This document shows positions 34,840 through 47,475 of a stretch of 64,000 nt of DNA, piece by piece; position 1 is the stretch's first letter; every line of letters begins with the position of its first letter. The stretch lies in assembly GCF_030272615.1 (NCBI RefSeq), contig NC_081414.1, forward strand, positions 306,467,164 through 306,531,163, read 5' to 3'. The position numbers and the translations under genes are program-made. The notes below the pieces were generated by a model. It searched no databases, was not told the origin of the DNA, and saw only the letters and a list, made by a program, of their open reading frames with translations. Source of the stretch: Cryptomeria japonica. Taxonomy: Eukaryota > Streptophyta > Pinopsida > Cupressales > Cupressaceae.

Positions 34840-37800
34840 TCAATTGCTAGGGGCCATAAGGCCCATAGACTCTGAACACCATCTGAACTTCTCTGTGCTC
34901 ACAACCTTAGTTAAAGCATCTGCAACATTCATCAAAGTGTCCACCTTAACCAGCTTCACCCTACCATCTTCGACCATATCTCTAACAAAATGATACTGAA
35001 CATCAATATGTTTGGTCCGGGCATGAAATGTCGGGTTCTTAGCTAGGCTAATTGCACTCTGACTGTCACAGTAAACTGTCACTGTACCTTGTTTTATTCC
35101 AATATCCGAACACAGTCTCTTAAGCCAAATGGCCTCTTTACAAGCATGAGTAGCTGCCATATACTCTGCTTCAGTAGTGGATAAAGCAACCACAGCCTGT
35201 CGCTTACTCATCCAACTAATTGCACCACCAAACAAAGTAAACACATAAGCACTGGTGGATCTTCTGCTATCAATATCACCTGCCCAATCTGAATCTACAT
35301 AACCATGGATATCAAGGGAAGTCATGTCTCCAACTGAATTACCATGATAACACAAAGAATACTCTGAAGTACCCTTCAAATATCTGAAGACTCTTTTGAC
35401 TGCATCCCAATGAACTCTACCAGGATTAGACATATATCTAGAAAGTACTCCCACTGCTTGGGCAATATCTGGTCTAGTACAGACCATAGCATACATCAAG
35501 CTTCCAACTGCACTCTGGTAAGGCACTCTGCTCATGTCTTCCATCTCCAATGGGGATGTAGGACAATCTGAAACAGATAGTTTCGTTCCAACTGTAAAAG
35601 GAACACTCAATGGTCTACAATTCTGCATGTTGAACCTCTGTAACACTGAATTCACATACTTACTCTGGCCTAGCCATAGCTTTCTGTTCACCCTATCTCT
35701 TCTAATTTCCATCCCAAGAATGTGCTTTGCTGTACCAAGATCTTTCATTTCAAATTTAGCAGCGAGCTGAGACTTCAGTTCTGAAATCATACCTTTCCCT
35801 TTACCAATGAATAACATATCATCAACATAGAATGCAATGAATAAGAAATGATCACCATAAGATTTATAATAAACACAGTGATCTGATTTAGAACGTTCAA
35901 ATCCCAAACTCAACACATATGTATCAAATTTCTGGTACCACATCCTAGGACTTTGTTTGAGGCCATACAAAGATTTCTTCAATTTACAGACCAAATTACT
36001 TTTGCCTTTCACCACATAGTGCTCCGGCTGTGTCATATAAATATCTTCCTCCAAATCACCATGAAGGAAAGCAGTTTTCACATCCATTTGCTCAACCTCT
36101 AAATCATAAGCAGTAGCAATAGAAAGCAAAAATCTAATGGACGTCATTTTTGCAACAGAAGAAAATATCTCACCGTAATCAACACCCTCAACCTGAGAGT
36201 AGCCTTTTGCAACCAACCTTGCTTTATACTTCTCAATGCTTCCATCTGAACCAATCTTTTTCTTGAACACCCATTTACAACCAACAGGTTTTCGTCCTTC
36301 AGGCAATGGTACAAGATCCCATGTATCATTCTTTTTCAAAGCTGCCATTTCTTCCTCCATAGCAATCTTCCAGGATTCTGCATCATTCATACCTAATGCC
36401 TCTTCTATAGATTTCGGTTCATCCACACTAGTATTCAGAGCAAAAATACATCTCCAATCATCAGGTGAATACCTTTCAGGTGGTTGTCTATGTCTTGTAG
36501 ACCTTCGAACAAGCTGAGTTGGAGGTTCTTCCTCCTCTTCTGAAGATTCAGAGCTAGACGAGCTCTCCTCAAATTCTTGCCTATCTAGGGGTCTCGATTC
36601 AACTCTTTCAGGTGTAGAAGGAAGTTGAATCACATCTTCTTTTTTAGTCTGTTTTGGCTGCAATGTAACAGAAGGAGACTTAATTTCTCTAAAAATAACA
36701 CTTCTACTGTGAATTACCTTTTGTGCAACAGGGTCCCAAAGCTTGTATCCTTTCACACCATAACTATACCCGATGAAGATACATTTCACAGCCTTGTTCT
36801 CCAACTTTGTTCGCTTCTCCTTTGGCACATGTGCATATGCCTCGCAACCAAAAACTCTAAGATGTCTCAATGAAGGCTTGTGACCTGACCATGCTTCCAT
36901 AGGCGTTTTATCAACAAGAGCTGATGTAGGAGACCTGTTAATCAGGTAGCAAGCAGTGGCAACAGCTTCAGCCCAAAACTTTTGTTCAAGACCAGCACCA
37001 CTCAACATACTCCTAGCCTTCTCCATCAGTGTCCTGTTCATTCTTTCTGCAACTCCATTCTGCTGTGGAGAATACGGAGTTGTCTTATGCCTGTTAATTC
37101 CACAGTCTTTACAGAATCTATCAAAATCATTAGAGCAAAACTCACCGCCATTATCAGTTCTCAAACATTTTATTTTCTTTCCAGTCTGCAACTCAACCAT
37201 TGCTTTAAATTCTTTAAAACGACTAAAAACTTCAGATTTACTCTTTAGAAAATAAACCCATGTCCTTCTACTAAAATCATCAATAAATGAAACATAATAT
37301 GTGGATTTTCCAATCGAAGAGACATCTACTGGACCAAACACATCAGAATGGATAAGATCCAAAACACCACAAGTTTTATGAGAACTCGAGTAAAACTGAA
37401 CTCGGTTTTGTTTTCCATAAATGCAATGCTCACAGAAATCAAAGTCAAGGTTACAGTCATTCAAACCTTCAACAAGGTTTTTATTTTTCAAGGTCCTTAG
37501 ACCCTTTTCTCCAATGTGGCCAAGTCTCTGGTGCCATAACATAGTCTTCTCTGCAGGTAACTTTGCTTCAGACGAAAGTGCACCCTTAGGTACCCAAAAA
37601 CCATGTCCATCTGCTGAAGGTGAAACCTTCAAATCTTCCAGTGAAGTATCCGCAGATTTACTTTTTACAGAAGTGCTATTACACTCAACAGTGTATGCTT
37701 CAAGCTTATACAAAGTGCCAAACCTGACACCTCTAGCAACTACCATAGCACCCTTAATCATCTTACATCCTGCTTCAGAAAAGACTACCTGCACACCTGC

Positions 37801-38883
37801 ATCTATCAGTTTGCTCACAGATAACAAGTTTCGTTTTAATCCAGGGATATGCAGCACACCATTAATCCTTTTTATTCTACCATCAGAAAACCTGATTCTA
37901 ACTTTACCTCGACCAACAATGTCTAGTTGTGAATCATCACCCAAGTACACCTTACCTCCATTAAATCCTTCATATTCAGAAAACCAATCTCTATTGGAAG
38001 TCATATGAAAAGATGCACCTGAGTCAATTAGCCAGCCATCATTACCTGCATGAGTCGCCAAAGTCGCAATAAATGCATCGCCATCTTCCTTGTCGGACTC
38101 AGAATCAGAATCAAACTTTTTCTTTTTCTTCTTCTTTTCTTCTTTGCAGTCCTTACGGATGTGACCCGGTTTACCGCAATTCCAGCAAATGACTTTGGAC
38201 TTTCCAGGAGATTTCAATCTCCCTTTGGATTTGGACTTGCCGTGCTTCTCATTCTTCTTGCCTTTCTCCTTAGGTCTTCCACGAACGGTCAGGGCTTCCT
38301 TTGAACTGATGGATACCTTCCTTCGCATCTCTTCACCGAGTAGGGCACCCACCACGTCTTCAGATTTCAAAACAACAGAAGTACTACCGATAGCCATAAC
38401 AAGAGAATCCCACGAATCAGGCAAAGAACAAAGCAAGATCTGACATTTCTCCTCCTCGTCCATCTTAACACCGACGGATACTAATTGAGCCACAATCATA
38501 TTGAATGCTTCTAGGTGGTCTGCAATTCGTCCACCCTCTTCCATCTTCAAGGAATACAATTTCTTTCTTAAGAAAATTTGATTTAATAAAGATTTCACTT
38601 GATACATCTCACCAAGCTTAGTCCATAGCTTCTTTGCAGAGTTCTCTTCATGGACATTGATTAGAACAGAGTCTGCCAGGCACAGTCTGATTAGACCCTT
38701 GGCTTTTCGGTCCATAACATCATACTGAGCTGCCGCAGTAGGATCTGAGGGCCTTTAGACATTTGCATCAACAGCATCCCAAAGATCTCGATCTATTAGC
38801 AGATCTTCCATCTTCAGCTTCCACATCTCAAAATTACTTCCATTAAATTTCTCCACCTCTATTCTCCCTGACGAACTCGCCAT
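34840..38883 (-). pseudogene. Element A Gag-Pol polyprotein, one nonsense codon
   Basis: The natural ATG is at 38883-38881. The frame runs 1348 codons including the terminator and is broken once, by TAA at 38757-38755 (codon 43). Downstream, 1291 codons are open from 38715. Numbered from that Met: gag UBN2-like region 1-140, zinc knuckle CWNCGKPGHIRKDC 177-190, protease DSGA 231-234, integrase zinc-binding His395/His400/Cys428/Cys431, integrase core Asp458, Asp521 and Glu557, RT with TAFLHGDL near 881 and YVDD 963-966, then RNase H with DSDWAG, TTEAEYMA and YCDSQSAI. The domain order (integrase before RT) makes it Ty1/copia. Overall similarity is to tobacco Tnt1 (Tork). The stop removes only the gag start, so translation from the internal Met is conceivable but untested. 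Confidence 0.96.
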
Positions 38884-38993
38884 CTGAATATTCCTGCAAC
38901 AGGATCAAAAAGTGTCTTCTGCACAAGCTCCCACTCAAATCTGGATTAGTTCAAAAAACCCAACTGCCCACAATTGAAACCAAAGGTGATCAG

Positions 38994-39005
38994 GCTCTGA
39001 TACCA
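38994..39005 (-). promoter_or_regulatory. Element A primer-binding site
   Basis: Minus strand TGGTATCAGAGC, two bases inside the 5' LTR, matching initiator-Met tRNA. The 110 bp between it and the ATG form a short leader. Confidence 0.93.
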
Positions 39006-39007
39006 CT

Positions 39008-39892
39008 TGTAAGGAAGTTAAGTAGCGGAAACAACTTCCTACACTAACCTTGAGAGGAGGGTAATGCAAAAAATTTTCAGATCATTACAACAATTACAGA
39101 AAATAGAAATAGATATAATAGCAATCATACCACAACACAATGATTTACGTGGGGAAAACCCTTTCGGGAGAAAAACCCCACCCTCCAAAAGCAGCTCAAT
39201 ATTTTATTCAGCAATCAAAAACAGATTACAAAATACTTGCAGAGCAAGCTCTTCGCAGGAGTAGCACTAATCAGAGATTCAGAGGCAACTCAATAGCCAT
39301 AAGACTCTTACACACAACCTCTATCTCACACACCTCATAAATAGGAGATACAATACAAGAAACCGTCAAACGGTATTACAAAACCATGGGCTAAAACCAC
39401 CCAATAAGGTGTAGCCGACCTTATCTCCCTTCTATGACATGTTAAAGCACACATCAACACGTGTTGCTCCCTTTTACAGCTCATTTATGTATTCGATACA
39501 AATTATTTTTCCTATTTCAGGAGTACAAACTTCCGGAGGCCATAACTTGAGAACCGGGTGTCCGATTGACGAACCGTTTGAAGCGTCGGAAAGCTCGTGA
39601 AGTGCTCTATCACCTCGTAACCCGCTTTGCCGGTTACGGCAACTTTTCAGGGTGTTTCGGAGCCTCTAAAGTCCCCAAAATTAAGTTTAAAGATTTTATT
39701 GCACCCCTCCAAGACGAAAACTTTAATATCTTCAAAACTAGCTGTGACCTTGCGACGCAACTTTACCGGAATGCTTATCTAGCCAACCAGAAGCTTCAGG
39801 GAGAGTTTCGCACCATTTCGTGCTCAAATAAAAACTTACTATAAATAGTAACCTCGCATAAATGCAAGGTTGAGACACCATTTTTCCCAACA
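39008..39892 (-). repeat. Element A 5' LTR
   Basis: 885 bp, collinear with 33899-34783 without indels. Differences are single substitutions. Confidence 0.93.
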
Positions 39893-39897
39893 AGATA

Positions 39898-40709
39898 TGA
39901 CTATGAGATTTTGTAAAGAAATTGAAGACAGAAAGAAGAATGAAGAAGGCTTGGTTAGAAGACTGAATGATGCTAGAAATGAAAACATAAGACTCAGTCA
40001 TGAAAATGATATGTTGAAGATAGGTCTGATGCATACACAAAATGATAGAACTGAACTCATGAGATAGAAAGGAATCTTGGAGAATGAACTGACTACTGCA
40101 AATCAACACAAAGAGAAATTCAAGAAAAGTTTAGAAGAACTTGTTGACATGTTGAAGAATCAGAAACCTAATGGTGATACAAATGGCCTTGGCTTTGAAG
40201 TTGGTGGAAGCTCCGGTACTGCAAACAATCATGATCATAGTAAACCGGTAAGACAACCTAATGCTTACAAATTCAATGGGAAATGCTTTAACTATAACAA
40301 GTATGTTCATAGAGAAAATCAATGTAGATCTAGAAATTATTAGAACAGTAATACACCCACCGGTCAATATTCTAAATGCAACAAAGTTGGTCATAACTTA
40401 GAAAAATGCAGATTGAATGTAAGATGTTATGTTTGTGGAAGATTTGGACATCTATCTAATCAATGCAGAACACATACTAGCATAGGATATGGGAAAACTA
40501 TTCAAAAAAACAATGTGACTTGTTATGCTTGTAACAAAATTGGACATATTACAAAATTTTGTAGAAGCAAGTCCCCGCCGACAAATACCAAAGGTCCTAG
40601 CTTGAAATGTAAAGAAAAGGTTGAAGAGGTAAAGCAAGAATTCTCAAAACAATGGATCGGAAAGTCAGATCAAAGTGTTGATGGGAATACTCCTCCACCG
40701 ACACAATAG
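39898..40709 (+). pseudogene. Element B gag, C-terminal part with zinc knuckles
   Basis: Continues the coiled-coil frame (IRLSHENDMLKIGL, LTTANQHKEKF) and then four CCHC-type motifs. CFNYNKYVHRENQC and YSKCNKVGHNLEKC have each lost one Cys to Tyr. CYVCGRFGHLSNQC and CYACNKIGHITKFC are complete. Three TAG stops interrupt the frame, the last at 40707-40709, which may be the natural end. A zinc-knuckle gag binds element RNA in the particle (family knowledge). Confidence 0.82.
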
Positions 40710-41051
40710 AGTACCACTCCATCAGCAGGAGACTCTTCATCTAACTTAAGAAAAATCCTTGGGGGTTTAGCAACAAACTAAAAAACATGCTAAAATACCC
40801 TCGGTTGATGGTAAGAAGTTGAACTACTTCTATACCAGCAGATGAGTTAAGTTGTGACTTAACTGGAAAGAATTAAATATGGTAGTTGGAGAAAATAACA
40901 TTATAAAGCAAGTGTTTTGGCTCCTTTTTCATTCACCGAGCATTCAAATCTTTGAGAGCGTGAAAATTCTCGAGCGAAGGCATCCTTAGCAAAGAAGTGA
41001 AGCAGTTCATCAAAGCACTAATCCCTAAGGCAGATTGAGGTATTTATAACT
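40710..41051 (+). promoter_or_regulatory. Element B spacer between gag and ORF2
   Basis: No ORF. It contains atccttgggggtttag, a weak counterpart of the aagcttaggggga tract at the same place in C and D. How ORF2 would be translated (splicing, internal promoter or reinitiation) is not shown. Confidence 0.5.
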
Positions 41052-44000
41052 ATGGCATCCTCCTCCACTCTTGAATTTATTGCAAACCCTACTGTGATTG
41101 AGGTTATTAAATGCCCTAGACCCGTATTCAAACTGGTTCCTGAAATTGCGAAGAAAGATGATAGCATAGGTGGATTCTCTCAAATTCATAAGGGAGTAGT
41201 ATATGCTGAAGACCCTAGGATATACATACATTATCATATAGAGGAATTAGGTGATGATGAGATCAAAAACATGTATAGGACTGTAATTTGTGATGTATAT
41301 ATTAATGTCAAGCCGAAACACAAGATAGTAGAAACCCTAGGCTTTGTGGATATTCTTAGCATTCCTGATTTTCCTGAGGATATTATAAGAATTGTGCTAA
41401 GCAGAGTCCATGGTGAATTCTTCTGGTTGGATTTGATTCATAAAATCACAAAAGAAGTAGTAAAAGCAGTAACAGGGTTACCTTCCACCAGTAGTAGACT
41501 TGACAAAACAAAGAAGGTCTCGAATGACATAGTGATGAAACTAACCGGTGCAACTTTTGACAAAAGGTCTCTAAGGATAAATGATATAAAGGACATCAAT
41601 GTCAGATTTATCGGTATGATCTTAGGTTACAAAGCCACACATGCAAATAGGTTGAACTCAGTTTCTAGCCTATGTATCAAAAGTGCATATGATATGGTCG
41701 ATGACAATGCTAGAATAGATGTGTGTGAATGGCTCAAAGATGAATTGATAGACAATCTAAAGAAGATTAAGGGAGATAAGAAAGGAACTTTTAGATTTGG
41801 AAACTTACTTTTATGTTTAATGTTGTACATTACTAAACAAGTACCCGGTATTGGTAGAAGAGATTTTGGCTTTGATATACCGGTAGGAAAGCAACTATTG
41901 GATCTATTGAACAATATGGGAGAAACAAGGGAGAAAAATTAAAATGAACATTTTCAAGCATTGAAGGCTCGAATGAAAACTAGAATAAGACCATCACAAG
42001 CTACTGTAGATAAATATCAGAAGGAAATTTGCTTTGTAATTAAAAAGGATGAAATCTGGATGGAGGCAGTTGTCCCTAGAACTATCTAGGTAACTGAAAT
42101 GGGCTATGAGATAGATGATATTATTATTGAAACTTATGCAAAATCCCTCCTTGAAGCACCAAAGGAACCCACTGAGAAAGTCTTTGGAAATGCAGAAACA
42201 ATTGAGAGTGGAATTTAGTCTAGGAAAAGGGTTAAGAAGGTTGAAGAAACAGTAAGGAAAGGAACCCGACAGGCAAAAGCAATTAAAGAAGATGTCTTGA
42301 AACAAACTAGTATAAAGGAAAGTGAGTTGGAAGGACTTCAACCGAAAACTCATCTTTCACTGGTTGGAACCTCCTCTGAGAGTGATATACCGATGATATT
42401 CAAAAGGGTAGAAAGGAAAATAAAACCCTCACCTACACCCAAGAAAACAAGGCAAAAGCAATAGGCAGTAAGGCCTCCAGTGAAAACGTTGACTCCTAAG
42501 AAGAAGAAGGTAAAACAAGATATTGCTCCACTACATAAGCTTCTTAGTGAAATAACAGAGGATGGTAAGTTGAAAAACATTAGCAAACTATATAATACAC
42601 TTTTAGCTGATGACAGAGAGAGCATAGAAAATAGTGTAATCTTACACTTGGATATTTATAAGAAATTTCTGATGGAAATTGTTGATGAAATACCCACTGA
42701 TCTTTATAGAAGACTAGAAGCTAGAAGGGTAGCTATTGTTGAGCTGGATAAGAAAATTAAAATTGAGAAACTACTTGCAGTTAATCTAGTTAACTCACCT
42801 GATGAGATTGATCAACTAATCAGTGAACCTAACCGGACAGTATTTTCAACTGCTCACCAACATGTAGCACAAATGGTTGGCAGAGTAAAAGAAGTTTCTG
42901 AAGAAACAACAGATGCATGGGATATATTCTTTGTAGAAAAAGAGAAACAAGAAGAATTACTAAGACCCAAGACTATCAGGGTATATCAAAAGGACAAGGA
43001 TAAGGGAAAAGGTAAGGTAGGTGGACCTCCAAGCCTTAAAATAACTGATAATTTTCTCCCACCTCCTCCTTTAGATACTCCACCAGTAGATACTAAAGAC
43101 AGTCAACTAGCCACTGAGAGTATGGAAACTCCACTAGAGGATACTAATCCCGAGTCTGAAATTTTGTACACTGTAAATGTAGACACACAGGAAGTAAATG
43201 TTGTGATTGATAGAGAAACCACTGAGGATAAAAAGGATGAAGTGACTACTGAGTCACCAACTGCAGATGTTGAGGATAAGGTTAATGATACTATAAACAT
43301 AAGCATGGAAAAACCTACTCAGATAGAGAAACCAACAATGGATAGTGCAGAGGTACAAATAGAGAAACCGAAAGTGCATACAGAGACTACACCTAAGAAA
43401 CTGGCTGTTGAGAGCTCATAAAAACCTTCTGAGACACAGATGGAGAAACAAAAATAGGTTGAGACACAAGTTCAGACAGAAATAGTGCCACCAACTAAAA
43501 CTTAAAAGCACAAACCTTTACATATAGAAATGCAAACACAGACTAACCTACCAGAGGTCAAATCAGGCAAGGTGATTACTACAACTGGTAGCATGGATAT
43601 TGTGAGAACAGCTGGAGAGACATCTAGTACTTCTATTGCAAGATTCTGACCTACAAATGTAACAAAGGTCTTATTGGATTCAATAAATAAGATCATAGAG
43701 TGCAATGCTAGAGCCTATAAGGTTATTGATGACACCATTCCCATTCTTAAATTGATAGCACCAAAGTGCATAGTGGATAATAAAGATTCTTTAGGTCAAC
43801 TAGACACATTGTCTAAGTTCATCATTGACAACATATTGACTGTTGATCAAATAAATGAGGACACATTTAAGGAGAGAATGATTAAGGAAAAAGAGAAATT
43901 CTTTGAGGAAATTGTACAGAAGAGCAAAGAGAAAATGGACACCTTATTACGGGAACTTGGAGAGACAATTTTTATTTTAAGAAACTGTATATAGACACTT

Positions 44001-44447
44001 GTAAAACAAATATTCTAACAAAAGATTTAGACAAGGAAATAAACAAAGCACAAGATGAGATTAACAATATTGCTGACAATCTGATAGGTACATCAGTTTC
44101 ATTTTTGGAGATAGAAAAGAAAATTGCAGATCTAGAAGAGAAAATTAAGAAGTTAGAGAAGGACAAAGAGAGAATAAAGGATAAGGTGAAGAGCTTAAAA
44201 TGTCAACTTGGTCCTAAACTAGACTACCTCATTTCTTTGAGAAAATAAATTTTTGAGGCTCTGGTTCTCGGATTTAAGACACCAAAAGAGAAAATGCACA
44301 TACTCACTAGTATATTTCAGAGAACACAAGAGGCATTACAAGATAGCAAAAGATTGACCAACAGTTTAAATTTTGTTTTGACAGACATTTTTCAGATTGT
44401 AACCCATCGGTTACAAGAATCTAGGTAGGACTCCACTGATAGTGAAT
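41052..44447 (+). pseudogene. Element B ORF2, conserved protein of unknown family
   Basis: One frame from ATG 41052 to about 43994, then a frameshift, continuing to about 44447, about 1,130 codons in all. It has roughly seven stops, mainly TAG. The N-terminal 290 residues form a compact, non-repetitive region with IRIVLSRVHGEFFWLDL, ITKEVVKAVTGLP, KLTGATFDKRSLRINDIKD and YITKQVPGIGRRDFGF. Then come a Lys-rich linker, a helical middle (YRRLEARRVAIVELDKKIKI), an acidic Thr/Glu-rich stretch and a C-terminal coiled coil (ADLEEKIKKLEKDKERIKDK). No pol motif is seen. It is clearly related to ORF2 of C and D in the N-terminal block. Function unknown. Confidence 0.75.
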
Positions 44448-44628
44448 GACAACCTTTGTCATTGATGTCAAAGGGGGAGTAGTGAAATGAGAAAAATGAT
44501 CAAAACATGACATCATCAACTCAGGGGGAGCATACATTTTTGGCACACAGTTTTGGTAAGACAATTTGGGCAAACCATTGTTGACACATTCTTTTTGGAT
44601 TTTTCTCATGAGTGTTGCCATCAATGCC

Positions 44629-44640
44629 AAAGGGGGAGAT
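44629..44640 (+). promoter_or_regulatory. Element B polypurine tract
   Basis: aaagggggagat abuts the 3' LTR. Two earlier tracts (gtcaaagggggagt near 44467 and ctcagggggagc near 44520) lie in the same non-coding region, as in element G. Confidence 0.85.
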
Positions 44641-45421
44641 TGTTTGCAAATGCACAATCCAATGAGAAATTGTAGGTGATTGAAGGTATTTTCATTGATG
44701 GCAACCTTACAATCATGTGAACCGGCAAGCACCAACACAGGCAGACTCTACACTGGCATACAAAACACCAGCACCAAAAAGGAAGATTATCGGCACCTTG
44801 GCTGACAATAATTTTGTATTAATGTATTTTGTAATTAATTGTAAAATATTATGTAAGTCTACATGGCAGATTGTAATATGCCTCATATATGTATGATATC
44901 ATTGTAGATCATTTGTGATATGATATGATGCAAAATATGAATAGGTAATAGACCTAATATGCGAATTATTAGTTAAGGGTTTATGTATGTAGCAGAGCTT
45001 AAACCGGTACTTAATCTAGCATGACAGATGTTGATCTAAAGCAGTACAAGACATTGGATTTGAATAATCCATTTTTGTAAGTTAGTGTGACTTCTTTTGT
45101 AACTGAGCAGTGAGCTCTAAGAACTTGGCCTTCCTGCATGTGTAGGCCCCTATTGTAAGCAGTAATATTCTCTTATTGGCCAATAAGTGAATATTGTGGG
45201 TCACAAATCCCACCGAGGTTTTTCCCACACCGGGTTTCCTCTTTAAAATATTGTGTTATGGTGTTCTTTTCATGTTGTGGTTGTTATTCTTATTTGCTGC
45301 ATTATTTTTGGTTTACCGGTACACAGTTTTAATATGCTTTTCATGTTATAAGTTAAGAAAATTTCTATACCAGTCAAATACTAATTCACCCCCCCTCTCA
45401 GTATCTTTGGGAATACTAATA
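44641..45421 (+). repeat. Element B 3' LTR
   Basis: 781 bp starting TGTTTGCAAATG. It is uninterrupted, unlike the 5' LTR. The terminal CA is mutated to TA. Confidence 0.82.
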
Positions 45422-45426
45422 GTACA

Positions 45427-45716
45427 TTTTATGACCTTAACCGGTGTGACCTTAACCAGTCTGGTTACTATTCTATAGATAGTTACTAATGAGTTTCTGC
45501 TCACTGTGGTTTTTCCCATTTGGGTTTCCAATTCAAATATCTTGTGTTATGGTGATTGTGCTTTTGTGGGTGAACGATTTGTTTTCTATTTGGTTTGCAT
45601 TTATCTTAATCAGTTTATTAGTGAATTTGATTCATCGATTATCTGCTAAATTGTTTAAGAGTTTGCTTATAGTAATTTTTGGCATACTAATTCACCCCCC
45701 CTCTTAGTATTCATTA
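45427..45716 (+). repeat. Element C 5' LTR, second segment
   Basis: Resumes after B and its TSD copy gtaca. It carries CACTGTGGTTTTTCCC, TTCACCCCCCCTCTTAG and ends ATTCATTA (D has ATTCATCA). The PBS follows. Confidence 0.78.
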
Positions 45717-45718
45717 AT

Positions 45719-45730
45719 TGGTATTAGAGC
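45719..45730 (+). promoter_or_regulatory. Element C primer-binding site
   Basis: TGGTATTAGAGC, the initiator-Met site with one C-to-T change, two bases after the LTR. Confidence 0.82.
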
Positions 45731-45766
45731 CAACCTTTCTATAAGTCTAACCACTTGGAAGGAGAT

Positions 45767-46966
45767 ATGGGGGAATACAGTGTGAGGGAACTTACTCATC
45801 ATCTCACTCGGACTGAGAGAGCCTATGATGAACTCAAAGTCAAGTATAAAGCCTCTTTGGCCAAGAGAAGAGAGCATGCTGAGAAACTGATGGAACTTAC
45901 TAAAAATAGCTCTTCTGATGAAGCAGACATGGATGCCCTAGTTGAAGAAGTTGAAAAACTGAATGAATCAAAAGCCAACCTGAGAAGGGAGTTGGAAGGA
46001 CTAACTATTAGAATATGTCAGGAGCTTGAGAATAGAAGGAAAGCTAAAGATTTGGTAAAAGACAAAGATCATGAGATTTCCAAGCTCAAGCAATAAATCA
46101 GTACCCTTACTGCTCATCTCTAGGAGAGTAAAGTGGAAAAAGAAGAAATACAAGGTGAACTAAACATGGCTATTTCTGAGAATGCAACCTTGATGGAATC
46201 CAATGCTGCTATTTCCAAGGAACTTATTGAGTCAAAGGAGATACCTGCCAAATTTAATCAGAGTACTACTAAGCTAGAGCAAAAGCTAGAATCGACAAAG
46301 CCAACAAAGAATACCTCTAGACTTGGTTTCTCTAGGTATGAGGAAGGTGAGACCTCTGGAACAAAATTTGATGCATCAAAGAAGCAACCGACATCCAAAG
46401 GAAAAGGTAAGCAAAAATTTAAACCTATTTTCTTTAATTGTCTCAAAGAGGGACATACTGCCAATGTGTGTAGAAGCAAAGCCTACAACAATTTTCCTTG
46501 TTTTCAAAACAATGTCCCTAGATCCAATAGATTCAATGAAAATTGTTATGCATGCAACAAGTTTGGGCATAGAGAATTTGAGTGCAGGTCAGTTTTGCAC
46601 AACATTGGGATATATCCTCCAAGGACTCAAGGAGTCATCCTGGAACCTTCTATGAACCAGAATCCGAACCAGTACAATACCTATGACCATCGGTCAATTG
46701 GTTATCAAGCAACTACTAGTTGGAGAGTAACTTGTTTGATATGTCATGGTAATGGTCACACTATTGCAACATGTAGAAGGAAGAATGGAAGTATGAATAA
46801 TGGACCATGGAGAACACCCAGAATGGTATGCTATCATTGCAACAAACCGGGACACACTACCAGAACTTGTAGACTGAGAAAGAACCTATCGGGTGATATA
46901 CCGATCACTCCAGAAAGGGAGATTGATGTTGAAACCATTCAAATGGAAATTAATAAAACTTGGTAA
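45767..46966 (+). pseudogene. Element C gag with zinc knuckles
   Basis: One frame of about 400 codons, broken by a TAA at about 46094 and a TAG near 46122. The first half is a coiled coil rich in Lys/Glu (VEKLNESKANLRRELEGL). The second half has four zinc-knuckle motifs. The first has lost its leading Cys (FFNCLKEGHTANVC; D keeps CFNC). CYACNKFGHREFEC, CLICHGNGHTIATC and CYHCNKPGHTTRTC are complete. ATG 45767 was chosen because the frame upstream lacks another ATG after the PBS. Same layout as gag of B and D. Confidence 0.82.
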
Positions 46967-47475
46967 AAGAAATTAGAAGAAGAGTTATAGGATGAACCCA
47001 TTTCTGCACCTAGTGTGGAAGTCTCTAAACTGACAAACTGAGCTTTAGAAAAGCTTAGGGGGAACATATCGGTGAAATATTTTAAACCCCTAGTTTATAC
47101 TGATAAAGACCTTTATCAGTATATGTTACCTATCAATCGACAAAAGATTTGAAGTGGTAAAAGGAAAAATTACGGTTTGTGCCCTAGCGGTGATGCATTT
47201 ATTATGGTAGGTAAGAGTTTGTTTAAAAGGGATTTTCGTCATCATTTTCACTTATCTATTTTTGAAAGAAGAATTTTCAGGAGCAGAGCAACCAGAGTGA
47301 CTTTTTTAGCATTTGAAGAAATCTTGTGTGAAATTTTGCAATCACTTTCAAGCAATCAGTGAAGAACACTAATCGGTGATCTAGCGACCGAAGTGGTGTA
47401 TTGTGCGTGATATTGGCAAAACCTATAATTTAGATTGTGAAGGTATTTTTTGAATTTCATTCTTATCATTTGGTT
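46967..47475 (+). promoter_or_regulatory. Element C spacer between gag and ORF2
   Basis: About 0.5 kb, non-coding. It contains aaaagcttagggggaaca just after the gag region, a polypurine motif shared with D (gcttagggggagc on its strand). The rest matches D's spacer in parts. Confidence 0.55.

Larger units (their letters stand above)
33899..39892 (-). mobile_element. Element A, near-intact Tnt1/Tork-like copia retrotransposon
   Basis: 5994 bp with TSD agata (33894-33898, 39893-39897), two 885-bp LTRs differing at about eleven positions by my reading, a good PBS and polypurine tract, and a polyprotein frame with a single in-frame stop. It is the youngest-looking element here. It lies in the opposite orientation to its host B. 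Because the LTRs and signals are intact it could still be mobilised in trans. Confidence 0.95.
31291..45421 (+). mobile_element. Element B, non-autonomous copia-type element with ORF2
   Basis: Begins TGTTGGCAAATGCA and ends CTAATA (canonical CA mutated to TA). It is flanked by gaaca and gtaca, a 5-bp TSD with one mismatch, inside C's LTR. Contents in order: 5' LTR (split by a solo LTR), PBS, gag (split by A), spacer, ORF2, polypurine tracts, 3' LTR. It has no pol motif. LTR divergence is clearly greater than for A. Confidence 0.82.

Noticed and set aside
34840-38883. Captured host gene or active virus
   Set aside because: Domain order, LTRs, PBS and TSD show an ordinary Ty1/copia retrotransposon with no envelope-like gene.
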